A DNA stretch of 16,144 nt from Clostridia bacterium. GTDB lineage: Bacteria; Bacillota_A; Clostridia; Oscillospirales; CAG-272. The stretch lies in contig JAGBZZ010000196.1 of NCBI GenBank assembly GCA_017652965.1, positions 1 to 16,144 of the forward strand. Direction: 5' to 3'. The position numbers were made by a program, and so were the translations under genes. The notes beneath the pieces were generated by a model. The model did not search any database. It had not been told where the DNA came from and saw only the letters and a program-made list of their open reading frames with translations. Numbering within the stretch: position 1 is the first letter of the stretch; the number at the start of each line of letters is the position of its first letter. Shown here piece after piece: positions 1 to 6,873 of the stretch.

Positions 1-53
1 CTTTCTCTTTTTTTTACGCCCGCTTTCGCTATCTGCTCTCCGCGTCAACCCCG

Positions 54-272
54 CGTGTCATCTTGAGCGAGCAAAAAACCACAGTGCGGTGTTTTGCGAG
101 TCGATCCCGACCTTAGGGAGGGCGGCGAGCACAAAGTGCCCGACGAGATCTCGCGGGATAACAACGCAAACAAGTAGTCCGTCCCAGATTACGCATGGGG
201 CTAAAGCCCACAGCGCTTTTGCGGCATGCCGCAAAAGTTCGACTCGCGTAACCGCTCGCTCAGAATGACACG
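54..272. repeat. MITE-like intergenic element with imperfect terminal inverted repeats
   Basis: The left end (54-72) and the right end (254-272) are inverted copies of each other, matching at 17 of 19 bases. Further in, the GCGAGTCGA near 97-105 is mirrored by TCGACTCGC at 239-247. No open frame inside looks like a gene. The outer sequence resembles the GTCATTCTGAGCGA-type intergenic repeats that I recall as common in gut bacterial genomes. The likely reading is a non-autonomous mobile or REP-like repeat, not coding DNA. Confidence 0.5.
216..237. repeat. perfect 22-bp palindrome
   Basis: The half-site CTTTTGCGGCA is followed immediately by its exact reverse complement. It sits inside the right part of the MITE-like element. 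A weaker GGGCT-AA-AGCCC hairpin lies just before it at about 198-209. It could fold as a cruciform or RNA hairpin, or be a remnant of a transposition or recombination site. Confidence 0.7.
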
Positions 273-336
273 GGACGGGATGTTGCGGGGTATTCCCCTC
301 CTTTTTACCCCTCTCAGTCCCAAAAAGCGGCGGTAC

Positions 337-480
337 TGTAGCCTCCCTCTGGGAGGGAGGGGGACCGCTTGCGGTGGAAGGAGACTGCGGAAGGAAAAGA
401 AGCGAAGATGCAACGCCGAAGCGGTTTTTACATACGCCGGCTCCCCCCTTTAATTCCCCCCTCCCGGAGGGGGGGCTACA
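337..480. repeat. second MITE-like intergenic element, about 144 bp
   Basis: The element begins TGTAGCCTCCCTC and ends GAGGGGGGGCTACA. These termini are inverted repeats, with one extra C/G in the right arm. The interior is rich in purine and pyrimidine runs and contains short hairpins such as ACCGCTTGCGGT at 363-374. No gene is visible. The layout of TIRs around a short non-coding core is what a miniature inverted-repeat element looks like. No target-site duplication could be confirmed by eye. Confidence 0.45.
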
Positions 481-538
481 TAGTGCGATCCCCCGTCACC
501 GTGAGTTAAAAGCAAAGAACACCCTCTCCGCGCAAGCT

Positions 539-576
539 AAAAAACACCACCAAAGAAAATTTCCTTGGTGGTGTTT
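539..576 (-). terminator. rho-independent terminator of the uronidase/PL22-like operon
   Basis: Arms AAACACCACCAA (542-553) and TTGGTGGTGTTT (565-576) are perfect inverted repeats. The stem continues inward with only one mismatch. Read on the minus strand, the stem is followed by six T residues (544 down to 539). It lies about 45 bases past the stop codon of the beta-propeller gene, as expected for an operon end. Confidence 0.9.
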
Positions 577-622
577 GTGTTTCTTCGCTAAAGCGGCAGA
601 GGAGATGCCGGTGCCTGTTTTC

Positions 623-1879
623 TTACCAGCGGAGCCTGGTCATATCGACCTCAAAGATCTCGCGGTGGCCGCGGGACATGGCGTCAAAGGAGACGCGGCT
701 GCCGTCGTGGTTCCAGCGGACGTGCAAATCGGTCCTGGCCTCCTTGGTGCCGCCGGGGAGGTTGACCTCGGGCGAATCGGCATACGGGGAGTAGGTCTCA
801 AGGAGCACCTCGGTGCGGTCGGTGGCGATCTCGTACAGATAGATCTGGCGGTAGCCGCCCTCCTTCGGGTAGCCATCCCCGATGATAAAGCGCCCGTCGG
901 GCGAGATCGAGCAGTGGATATCGCCCCAGCGGCCGCAACGGGCGAGAAGCGAGTTGCCCTCGCCACCTACGATCTCATACTTACCCGTCCGCATATTGAT
1001 ACGCCAGACGGCGTTCGGCGATTCGGGGGTCGGGCGGGCATAGGCGATCATGTTTTCGTTATCCTCCCACCAGTAGTGCGACACCATCTCGTCAAAGACG
1101 AAATTGACGTTGCCGTGGATGTCACCGCCGAAGAGGACGGTCGTCCAGCGGCTCTTACCCGGGATGGGCTTGGCGTTCGGATCGGGGAAGGAGCGGTAAA
1201 GGAAGAGATAATGGTCACCGGCCGGGTTCAGGGTGATGTGGTTGACCACCATCTTGGTATTCTCGCGCCCCTCAAGAGGGAAGCGCTTGCCAAGCGTTTC
1301 ACAGTCGAAAAGCTGGGTGGTCGTCCCCTTGTCGAAATCGCAAAGGAAAACACCGTCCTCGCGCGGTTGGGGAATATCAAAGTAGGGGTCCGGCAGGTTC
1401 GGATAGCCGTAGCCCGGGCGGAAATCCCAGATACGGCTGAAGTTGATGCCAAGGCCGTGCTTGCCGTCGGGCGATACCGTGCCGCAGGCCATCGAGGAGT
1501 AGTCCTTTTTGCCGGTGTCCAGGTTATGGCGCACCGTGCGGTAGCAGTTTGCCTCCTTATCGAGGACGTTGTAGAAGATCACGTTGCTCTTCCCATCCCG
1601 TTGATAGGTGGCAAGGATACCCTGCTGGAAGTTCCAGCAGGTGGTCTCAAACAGCTTTTCAAATTTCCCGTCCTCGATCCAGCCGAACTCCATGACGTCC
1701 TCGGGGCCGTTCAGCACCCCGTCAAAGGGCAGGCGCCCGGCAAGGTGACGGCGCTCGTCCGGGCTATAGGGCATCAGGTCATAATACCCGAAGAAGTAGT
1801 GCCTGCCGTCCTCGGGCGAGAGGCAACGCACGGGGGCTATCGCATTGCGTACCCCGTCAAAATCAAACGAAAAATCCAT
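623..1879 (-). CDS. cytoplasmic beta-propeller protein resembling oligogalacturonate lyase (PL22)
   Basis: 418 residues with no signal peptide or membrane segment. Four propeller blades can be read from one repeated motif, each starting with a histidine: NHITLNPAGD (H214), SHYWWEDNEN (H268), IHCSISPDGR (H322) and LHVRWNHDGS (H386). The blade containing GDIHCSISPDG and then GDG matches oligogalacturonate lyases of family PL22 as I remember them. In those, three His and one Gln hold manganese in the channel and unsaturated galacturonate is released from short pectin oligomers. By hand alignment two ligands are retained here, while the other His aligns with D384 and the Gln with A381, so the activity may differ. 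The start ATG follows AAGGAGA. The gene begins 30 bases after the family 2 uronidase and shares its operon, which supports a uronate-glycan role. It could instead be a TolB/WD40-type propeller of another function; the fold is surer than the reaction. Confidence 0.7.
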   Translation of the reverse strand: MDFSFDFDGVRNAIAPVRCLSPEDGRHYFFGYYDLMPYSPDERRHLAGRLPFDGVLNGPEDVMEFGWIEDGKFEKLFETTCWNFQQGILATYQRDGKSNVIFYNVLDKEANCYRTVRHNLDTGKKDYSSMACGTVSPDGKHGLGINFSRIWDFRPGYGYPNLPDPYFDIPQPREDGVFLCDFDKGTTTQLFDCETLGKRFPLEGRENTKMVVNHITLNPAGDHYLFLYRSFPDPNAKPIPGKSRWTTVLFGGDIHGNVNFVFDEMVSHYWWEDNENMIAYARPTPESPNAVWRINMRTGKYEIVGGEGNSLLARCGRWGDIHCSISPDGRFIIGDGYPKEGGYRQIYLYEIATDRTEVLLETYSPYADSPEVNLPGGTKEARTDLHVRWNHDGSRVSFDAMSRGHREIFEVDMTRLRW

Positions 1880-1909
1880 GATCCGCTCTCCTTTTATGTA
1901 TCGTTTTGT

Positions 1910-3658
1910 TTACATATTCTCGGCGTTTTCGGCAAAGCCGTCGCGCGAAAGGGCGGTATACTGCTCACGCACCGTGTAGAAGGCCTGCTTTGGCACGCGA
2001 TGCTCGGAAAGGATGCCCTTGTTGTTGAAGCCGCGCGGGCGCTGCATGGCCATCCCCTGCTCGACCGCCGAGCGGCAGTCGGCAAACTGCCAGACAAGGG
2101 TCCCCGTGACGCGGGGAGAGGCAATAAGGTGGCGGAGCGCCCCCTCGACGATCCTTGTCTGATAGGGCTCGGTCCAGCGGACGTCGATAAAGGGGTCAAC
2201 ACAGCCGGCGATCCCCGCGCCGCCAAATTCGGTGAGCATCAGGGGCTTGTCGCCCGCACCCACCTCCTCCATATGGGCAAGGATGCTTTCGATCTGCCGG
2301 GGCCAGGACTCATAGCCGCCCGGCACACCGGGAAAGAGCGAGCCGTACCAGGCGGGATAGAGGTTGACCGATACGATGTCGGCAAATTGGTAGCAGCAGT
2401 CAAGGTTCGGGCGGTTTGCGGTATAGGTGATCGGGCGGGAGGGGTCGAGGCGGCGGACCGTGTCGTGCATCGCCTGCATAATGCCAAAGGCATCCTCGCT
2501 GATCGTTTCGGCCTCGTTTTCAAGACCCCAGACCACGATGGACGGGCGGTTATAATCCCGCGTGATCATCTCCTCGTGCATTTTGACGGCACGCGCCTTG
2601 ACCGTCTCGTTTGTCAGATGGCGCAGCTTGAAGCCCCACATCGGGATCTCCTCCCAGAACATGATGCCCATCTCGTCGAGGAGGTCAAGCGTCATCTTGG
2701 AGTTCGGATAATGCGAGCCGCGCAGGGTGTTGCAGCCAAGATGCTTCACAATGTCAAGATCCCGCTTGATAAGGTCGGCGGGCACCGCAAAGCCGTGGGC
2801 GGGATGCTCCTCATGGCGGTTGATGCCGCGCATGGCCACGGGGCGGCCGTTCAGGATCAGCTGCATGCCCTCCACGCGGAATTCGCGGAAGCCGATGCGG
2901 TCACGGAGGGTATCCCCCGCAAACGAGACCTCTGCCGTGTAGAGGTTGCCGCGGTCGATATCCCAAAGGTCAAGGTCACAAAGCCTGCCAAGCGGCAGGG
3001 TGACGGTCTTGGTATCCGAAAGCGTGACGGCCGCCTCGATCCTTTTGCCGCAAAGGCTGACGGACAGCGTGTCGGTAAGCTCTCCGACAAACGAGCGAAG
3101 GTCGCACTCCAGGGTAGCATCGGCGCATCTTTCGGCCACGTTCAGGGTGTACCGGATGCGGAAGCGGAGGATCGCCGCCTCTTTGAAGGCATGCACCTCC
3201 ACGGGGCGGATGATGCCACCGTAGTTATACCAGTCTGTCCGCTCCAGCGGAATGGTGTCTACCATATTGTGAAGGGCGCTGACGCGCAAAACGAGAGAGT
3301 GCCGCCCGACCCCGATATGCGGCAGATCCACCCCAAACTCCATAAACGCGCCGTAGTGCGAGGCTACGTGTGCCCCGTCCACGTACACGTCACACTCGTT
3401 ATTGACGGCGCCAAGGACAAGGCGGACGTTTTCCTCCCTCGCCTCAAGCTCGGTTTCGTACCACACGTCCCCCGTATAGGTGAAAAGGTCAAGCTCGAAA
3501 TTCCAGCAGGAGGGTACTGCCGTGGGGCGCGCCCCCTCGGGGAGCCCGCGCTCCCAGCCCTCCTTGCGGCCGATGCCTTCGGGGTCGGGAAGCATCCGCC
3601 ACCCCTCGGAAAGCTCATATACAAGGCCACTGCGGCCGATATCAAAGCGTCTTGTCAT
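1910..3658 (-). CDS. glycoside hydrolase family 2, beta-glucuronidase-type (uronidase)
   Basis: 582 residues, close to E. coli UidA (603). Domain order is sugar-binding jelly roll (about 1-165), immunoglobulin-like (about 166-260) and TIM barrel (about 262-575). The family signature GINRHEEHPAHGF is at about 278-290. The acid/base is E382 in WGLENEAE and the nucleophile is E477 in LTEFGG. N545 and K547 in GFNNKGIL form the N-x-K motif that recognises the uronate carboxylate in beta-glucuronidases, and the surrounding residues align with E. coli GGNKKGIF. The loop after EEIPMWGF is short, so the long Loop 1 of E. coli-type enzymes is absent. There is no signal peptide, so it acts in the cytoplasm on imported glucuronides or galacturonides. 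Two ATG codons are adjacent; the second (3658) is preferred because it lies 5 bases after AGGAGG, and the first lies only 2. First gene of a two-gene operon. Confidence 0.93.
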   Translation of the reverse strand: MTRRFDIGRSGLVYELSEGWRMLPDPEGIGRKEGWERGLPEGARPTAVPSCWNFELDLFTYTGDVWYETELEAREENVRLVLGAVNNECDVYVDGAHVASHYGAFMEFGVDLPHIGVGRHSLVLRVSALHNMVDTIPLERTDWYNYGGIIRPVEVHAFKEAAILRFRIRYTLNVAERCADATLECDLRSFVGELTDTLSVSLCGKRIEAAVTLSDTKTVTLPLGRLCDLDLWDIDRGNLYTAEVSFAGDTLRDRIGFREFRVEGMQLILNGRPVAMRGINRHEEHPAHGFAVPADLIKRDLDIVKHLGCNTLRGSHYPNSKMTLDLLDEMGIMFWEEIPMWGFKLRHLTNETVKARAVKMHEEMITRDYNRPSIVVWGLENEAETISEDAFGIMQAMHDTVRRLDPSRPITYTANRPNLDCCYQFADIVSVNLYPAWYGSLFPGVPGGYESWPRQIESILAHMEEVGAGDKPLMLTEFGGAGIAGCVDPFIDVRWTEPYQTRIVEGALRHLIASPRVTGTLVWQFADCRSAVEQGMAMQRPRGFNNKGILSEHRVPKQAFYTVREQYTALSRDGFAENAENM

Positions 3659-3672
3659 CATATCCTCCTTCG

Positions 3673-3687
3673 GGGGCTTTTTGCCCC
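3673..3687 (-). promoter_or_regulatory. 5'-leader stem-loop upstream of the uronidase RBS
   Basis: On the minus strand the leader reads GGGGC-AAAAA-GCCCC, a 5-bp stem with a 5-base loop. It starts 10 bases after the -10 box, that is about +5 of the predicted transcript. It ends 4 bases before AAGGAGG, so it does not mask the ribosome site. A role in mRNA stability is possible; there is no T-run to make it a terminator. Confidence 0.55.
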
Positions 3688-3697
3688 GTTTGTCTCT

Positions 3698-3727
3698 ATT
3701 ATAGCAGATGCGCTTTTGGAAAAGCAA
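3698..3727 (-). promoter_or_regulatory. sigma-A-type promoter of the uronidase operon
   Basis: The -10 box TATAAT (3698-3703) is perfect. The -35 candidate TTGCTT (3722-3727) is weak, with an 18-base spacer. The promoter sits in the 96-base gap after the exporter gene, so the uronidase operon can be transcribed independently. No terminator is visible after the exporter, so read-through is also possible. Confidence 0.65.
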
Positions 3728-3754
3728 GCGAAAAACCGAAAATGCGTCGGGAGG

Positions 3755-4990
3755 TCAGTCGACTTTTTTTGCGGTATGAAGGGCACGCGCCATGGCGAAA
3801 AGCACCACCACAAGCGAGATGCCCCCCGCAATGCCAAAGGCCCACAAAAGCGTCAGGATCCCCTTTTCCCTCACCGTAGCAAAATCCCCGCCCACGGCCG
3901 CCTGCAGGGTGTAATACAGGCAGCTGCCGGGGATGGAGGGGATCACGGCAGGGACGATGAAAAGGGTGGCCGGGGCACGTAGCCGGCGGGCAAGCAGCTC
4001 GGCATACAGGGAGGTGAGCATGGTGGCCAGCAGGCAGGAGAGAAAGAGCCGTTCGGTCAGCATGAAAAGCAGAAGATAGCTGCCCCAGTTCAAAAGCCCG
4101 CCAAGCACGGCAAGCGGCAGATATTTTTTCGGCAGACGGAAGATCAGCGCAAAGCCAAGCGAGCCGAGCGCCCCGGTCACAAGCTGGACGGCGGCCAGCG
4201 GGTCGGGCGCACCGACGAGGGCATCGGCGGGCAGCATCTGCATGGCGATCATAAAGCCGCCGGCCAGGGCCGCGGCATACACCACGCTTTCGGTCAGGCG
4301 CAGGATCCCCGACATCGTGTCCCCCACGAGAATATTGCGGATCGCCGTGGTCAGGGCGATCCCCGGGATCAGCAGCATGATATCCCCGATCATCACCTTG
4401 TCGGGCAAAAGGGCGGGAAAGAGGAGGGACAGTGCGCAAACGCCGCCCCCCGTGACCAGTGCGGCCAGAAAGTAGACGGCCACCTGGTTCGGTAAGAGGG
4501 GGGGAAGCTTTTCCTGCAGAAAGCAGATAAGCAGGCCGAAAAGGGCACCTACGATCCCGTCGGTCACGCGGCCGCCGAAAAAGATGGCAAAGCTGCCGGC
4601 CGCCAGGGCAGAGCCGAGATAGATGGGAAGCCGCCTGCCACTGCTGTGGATCCTTTTAAGCTCCTCCCGTACCTCGGCCGGCGGCAGGGGGGTGGCGCAC
4701 AGGCGGCGCGAGAGGGCATTCAGTGCCTCCAGGGTGCAAAGGTCTGTGCCGCCGCCGCGGATACGGCGGGAGCGGGTCAGCTCGATCTCCCCGGGGAAGA
4801 CCATTGTCACCTCGATCTGCGAGGTGATCACAAATACGTCGGTGCGGATGGCACCGTATGCCGCCCCGAGGCGAGAGACGGTATCCTCCACCCGATAGAT
4901 CTCGCCACCCGCACGGTGGATGGCCTCGGCAATATCCAAAAACAGATGTAAAAGCTCGGAAAGCTCGGGTTTTTGACGGATCTCGGCCAC
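3755..4990 (-). CDS. threonine/serine exporter family protein (ThrE type, fused two-domain form)
   Basis: 411 residues. A cytoplasmic N-terminal segment (about 1-118) carries GGEIYRVEDT (28-37) and TDLCTLEALNALSRRL, typical of the ThrE/DUF1212 family. About ten membrane segments follow between 120 and 402. The first half has GDIMLLIPGIALTTAIRNI (about 202-220), and the second, DUF3815-like half (about 262-402) has VPAVIPSIPGSCLYYT (about 346-361). Both halves are in one chain as in Corynebacterium ThrE; many bacteria split them into YjjP and YjjB. The predicted role is proton-driven export of threonine, serine or similar small molecules across the inner membrane. The start is GTG at 4988-4990, six bases after AAGGGAG. 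It is transcribed from its own strong promoter, divergently from the family 3 glycosidase gene. Confidence 0.92.
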   Translation of the reverse strand: MAEIRQKPELSELLHLFLDIAEAIHRAGGEIYRVEDTVSRLGAAYGAIRTDVFVITSQIEVTMVFPGEIELTRSRRIRGGGTDLCTLEALNALSRRLCATPLPPAEVREELKRIHSSGRRLPIYLGSALAAGSFAIFFGGRVTDGIVGALFGLLICFLQEKLPPLLPNQVAVYFLAALVTGGGVCALSLLFPALLPDKVMIGDIMLLIPGIALTTAIRNILVGDTMSGILRLTESVVYAAALAGGFMIAMQMLPADALVGAPDPLAAVQLVTGALGSLGFALIFRLPKKYLPLAVLGGLLNWGSYLLLFMLTERLFLSCLLATMLTSLYAELLARRLRAPATLFIVPAVIPSIPGSCLYYTLQAAVGGDFATVREKGILTLLWAFGIAGGISLVVVLFAMARALHTAKKVD

Positions 4991-5010
4991 GGCTTGCTCC
5001 CTTCATAACT

Positions 5011-5020
5011 TGATTAATCA
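5011..5020. promoter_or_regulatory. 10-bp palindrome at the exporter transcription start
   Basis: TGATTAATCA is a perfect palindrome that begins 11 bases downstream of the exporter's -10 box. That is where a repressor operator would block initiation. It has no loop and is AT-rich, so it is more plausible as a DNA site than as an RNA hairpin. The function is inferred from position only. Confidence 0.35.
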
Positions 5021-5031
5021 TATTTCAGCCT

Positions 5032-5061
5032 ATTGTAGCACGCGCTTTTTTGCTTTGTCAA
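5032..5061 (-). promoter_or_regulatory. promoter of the ThrE-type exporter
   Basis: A perfect -35 TTGACA (5056-5061) is followed, after an 18-base spacer, by -10 TACAAT (5032-5037) on the minus strand. The predicted start site is near 5025, giving a leader of about 35 bases before the GTG codon. Confidence 0.8.
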
Positions 5062-5063
5062 GT

Positions 5064-5089
5064 CTTTATGCGGGATGTCCCGCATAAAG
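5064..5089. promoter_or_regulatory. perfect inverted repeat between divergent promoters, likely operator
   Basis: CTTTATGCGGGA (5064-5075) and TCCCGCATAAAG (5078-5089) are exact reverse complements around a TG centre. The repeat begins 2 bases upstream of the exporter's -35 and lies 43 bases upstream of the glycosidase's -35. Neither side carries a long T-run directly after the stem, so a DNA-binding site for a dimeric regulator is preferred over a terminator. No regulator gene is in the window. Confidence 0.6.
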
Positions 5090-5131
5090 TGTAACTTTTG
5101 GGGGATTTTTTTGCTTTTTTCTCATATTCTC

Positions 5132-5160
5132 TTGCAAATGCCGCAGGGCTTTGCTATACT
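5132..5160 (+). promoter_or_regulatory. promoter of the NagZ-like glycosidase
   Basis: TTGCAA (5132-5137) and TATACT (5155-5160) are separated by exactly 17 bases. The start site would be near 5167, giving a leader of about 26 bases that contains AAAGGAGG. Confidence 0.75.
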
Positions 5161-5192
5161 CAAGAGGAAGAATACAAAGGAGGATATCTCTT

Positions 5193-6758
5193 ATGCTGGC
5201 TCTTTCACAAATGACCCCCGAGCAGAAGCTTGGCCGCGTGCTTTGCTTCCGCCGTACCCATATGGCCGAGGACCTGGAATTCACCCTTGAGATGATCAAA
5301 AAGGAGGCGGTCGGCTGTGTGCAGATCGCCCTGAACGATAAGACCCGTGAGCTTGCCGCCAAGCTGAAGGCGGCGGCCGATTATCCGCTTCTTATTATAA
5401 ACGATACCGAGCGGGGCTATCCCCCCTCGGGGCTTCCGATGCTGTCCACCGTGACCCTTTCTGCCTGTGGCAACCCCGAATATATCCGCCTTTTCGGCGC
5501 GGCCATTGCCAAGGGTGCGCGCGAGGACGGCCTGACCGGCACCTGGAGCCCGGTGGTCGATATCCATCATAACCGGCACGACATCCTCAGCACCGCCCGC
5601 CACGCGGGTGACTCGGTTGAGGCGGTCACCGACTTTGCCCGTGAGCTTCTTGTCGCCTTTAACTCCTACAACTTCGGCGGCAGTGCCAAGCATTACCCCG
5701 GCGGCAACCACGTGGGCAGTGACACGCACATGATGGAGGCTATCAACGATATTTCGGAGGAGGAGCTTGTCCGCGTGGATCTTGCCCCCTACCGCACGCT
5801 TTGGCGTGAGGGGCTGCTCCACTCGATCATGGTGGATCACAGTGTTTTCCCGCAGATCGACCCGGATTATCCCGCCAGCATGTCGAAAAAGGTGGTGGAC
5901 CTTATCCGCCGCGAGGGCTTTGACGGCGTGCTTTACACCGATAGCTTTGCCATGATGGGCATTTTGCAGAAGTACGGCGAAAAGAACGCCATGGTGTGTG
6001 CCCTGAACGCCGGTAACGATATCATTCTGCCGAACTACCGTACCCCCTCCCGCGAGATCTACGAGATGATGCTTTCCGCCTATCGCGAGGGGCTCATCCC
6101 GGATGCGCGCCTGGACGAGGCCGTCCGCCGTGTGATGGCCGAGGAGCAGCGCTGTGCCAAGATCCCCGAAAACCCGATCGAGGTGCCCGACAACATGGCC
6201 GCGATCCTTGATAACGTGGTGCGCGATTCGATCACTGCCGACTGCGCCGAGGGTGTCACCCCCGCGCTTGATAACCCCGAGGGGCGCCGCCTCTTCATCC
6301 TGCTGACCCCGCAGGACTACGTGGAGGGGCCGCTTGGTGAGATCTCGGCGGGGCAGTGGTATTACCCCGAGCTTGTGAAAGAGGCGATCCGCGAGAATTT
6401 CCCGAATGCCGAGGTCGTGACCCTGCCCGAGTATCCGAACGCCCATCAGAATGACGTGACCCTGACGGCGGCCACCAAGCACGACGAGATCGTGTTTGTT
6501 TCCTTCTGCCAGTCGGGCTGCTATCTTGGCTCGGACGGTCTTACCCGCCGTGTGGAGACCGTCTTCTCCGCGCTTGCCGTTTCGGGCAAGGTGTCGGCGC
6601 ACGTCCACTTCGGTAACCCGACCGCCCTTTGCGATCTGCCGAAGGTCGCCCGCCGCATTTACGGCTACAACGCCACCCCGGCGCAGAGGTATGCCATCGA
6701 GGTGCTGGCCGGCAAGATCCCTGCCAAGGGAAAGAAGCCCTTCCCGAGGTTTATGTGA
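5193..6758 (+). CDS. glycoside hydrolase family 3, NagZ-like (beta-N-acetylhexosaminidase type)
   Basis: 521 residues in two domains: a TIM barrel (about 1-335) and an alpha/beta C-terminal domain (about 345-521) like that of two-domain Gram-positive NagZ. K166-H167 open the motif KHYPGGNHVGSDTH, and D177 and H179 align with the Asp-His dyad of family 3 N-acetylglucosaminidases. D250 in LYTDSFAMMGI is the expected nucleophile, and QIDPDYPASMSKKVVDLIR is typical of the family. Residues 171-172 are GN where the usual motif reads PGHG. There is no signal peptide, so it is probably cytoplasmic, removing terminal N-acetylhexosamine from cell-wall fragments or imported glycans. Phosphorolytic or other substrate use cannot be excluded. 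The ATG at 5193 is chosen because AAAGGAGG ends 9 bases before it; the in-frame TTG at 5151 lies inside the promoter. It is a single-gene unit ending at a shared terminator. Confidence 0.85.
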   Translation: MLALSQMTPEQKLGRVLCFRRTHMAEDLEFTLEMIKKEAVGCVQIALNDKTRELAAKLKAAADYPLLIINDTERGYPPSGLPMLSTVTLSACGNPEYIRLFGAAIAKGAREDGLTGTWSPVVDIHHNRHDILSTARHAGDSVEAVTDFARELLVAFNSYNFGGSAKHYPGGNHVGSDTHMMEAINDISEEELVRVDLAPYRTLWREGLLHSIMVDHSVFPQIDPDYPASMSKKVVDLIRREGFDGVLYTDSFAMMGILQKYGEKNAMVCALNAGNDIILPNYRTPSREIYEMMLSAYREGLIPDARLDEAVRRVMAEEQRCAKIPENPIEVPDNMAAILDNVVRDSITADCAEGVTPALDNPEGRRLFILLTPQDYVEGPLGEISAGQWYYPELVKEAIRENFPNAEVVTLPEYPNAHQNDVTLTAATKHDEIVFVSFCQSGCYLGSDGLTRRVETVFSALAVSGKVSAHVHFGNPTALCDLPKVARRIYGYNATPAQRYAIEVLAGKIPAKGKKPFPRFM

Positions 6759-6802
6759 CCTATTCTCATGATAACGCACTCTCCCAGAGTCGCCTACGGC
6801 GC

Positions 6803-6825
6803 CGGCTCCCACCCCGAGGGAGCCG
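6803..6825 (+). terminator. possible additional hairpin after the NagZ-like gene
   Basis: CGGCTCCC (6803-6810) pairs with GGGAGCCG (6818-6825) across a 7-base loop, and TTTGTGT follows. The T-run is poor, so this alone would be a weak terminator. It is backed up by the stronger structure just downstream. Confidence 0.4.
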
Positions 6826-6834
6826 TTTGTGTAT

Positions 6835-6872
6835 AATAAATACCCCCCGGTCATATACGGGGGGTATTTATT
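6835..6872. terminator. bidirectional terminator between convergent genes
   Basis: Two exact 15-base arms, 6835-6849 (AATAAATACCCCCCG) and 6858-6872, surround an 8-base loop. The six G-C pairs form the strong part, and the AT-rich outer arms give U-rich tails on both strands. It starts directly after the lipoprotein stop codon on the minus strand and about 75 bases after the NagZ-like gene on the plus strand. Confidence 0.9.
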
Positions 6873-6873
6873 G

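Noticed and set aside
201..453. Small overlapping frames on both strands near the window start
   Set aside because: They fall inside the repeat elements and translate to R/P-rich sequence with no suitable RBS.
374..3982. Plus-strand open frame of 1202 codons
   Set aside because: It lies antisense to the uronidase, the PL22-like gene and the exporter 3' end, and runs through a MITE-like element and a terminator. Its translation has no recognisable domain. GC-rich genes that rarely use TTA, CTA and TCA codons leave long stop-free antisense frames.
5151..5192. Upstream TTG start for the NagZ-like gene
   Set aside because: It overlaps the -10 box of the gene's own promoter and has no RBS. The ATG at 5193 has AAAGGAGG at good spacing.
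6798..6813. Third copy of the 337-480 repeat after the NagZ-like gene
   Set aside because: Only about ten bases (GCCGGCTCCC) are shared with the interior of the element, and no TIR is seen, so chance similarity of GC-rich DNA is enough.
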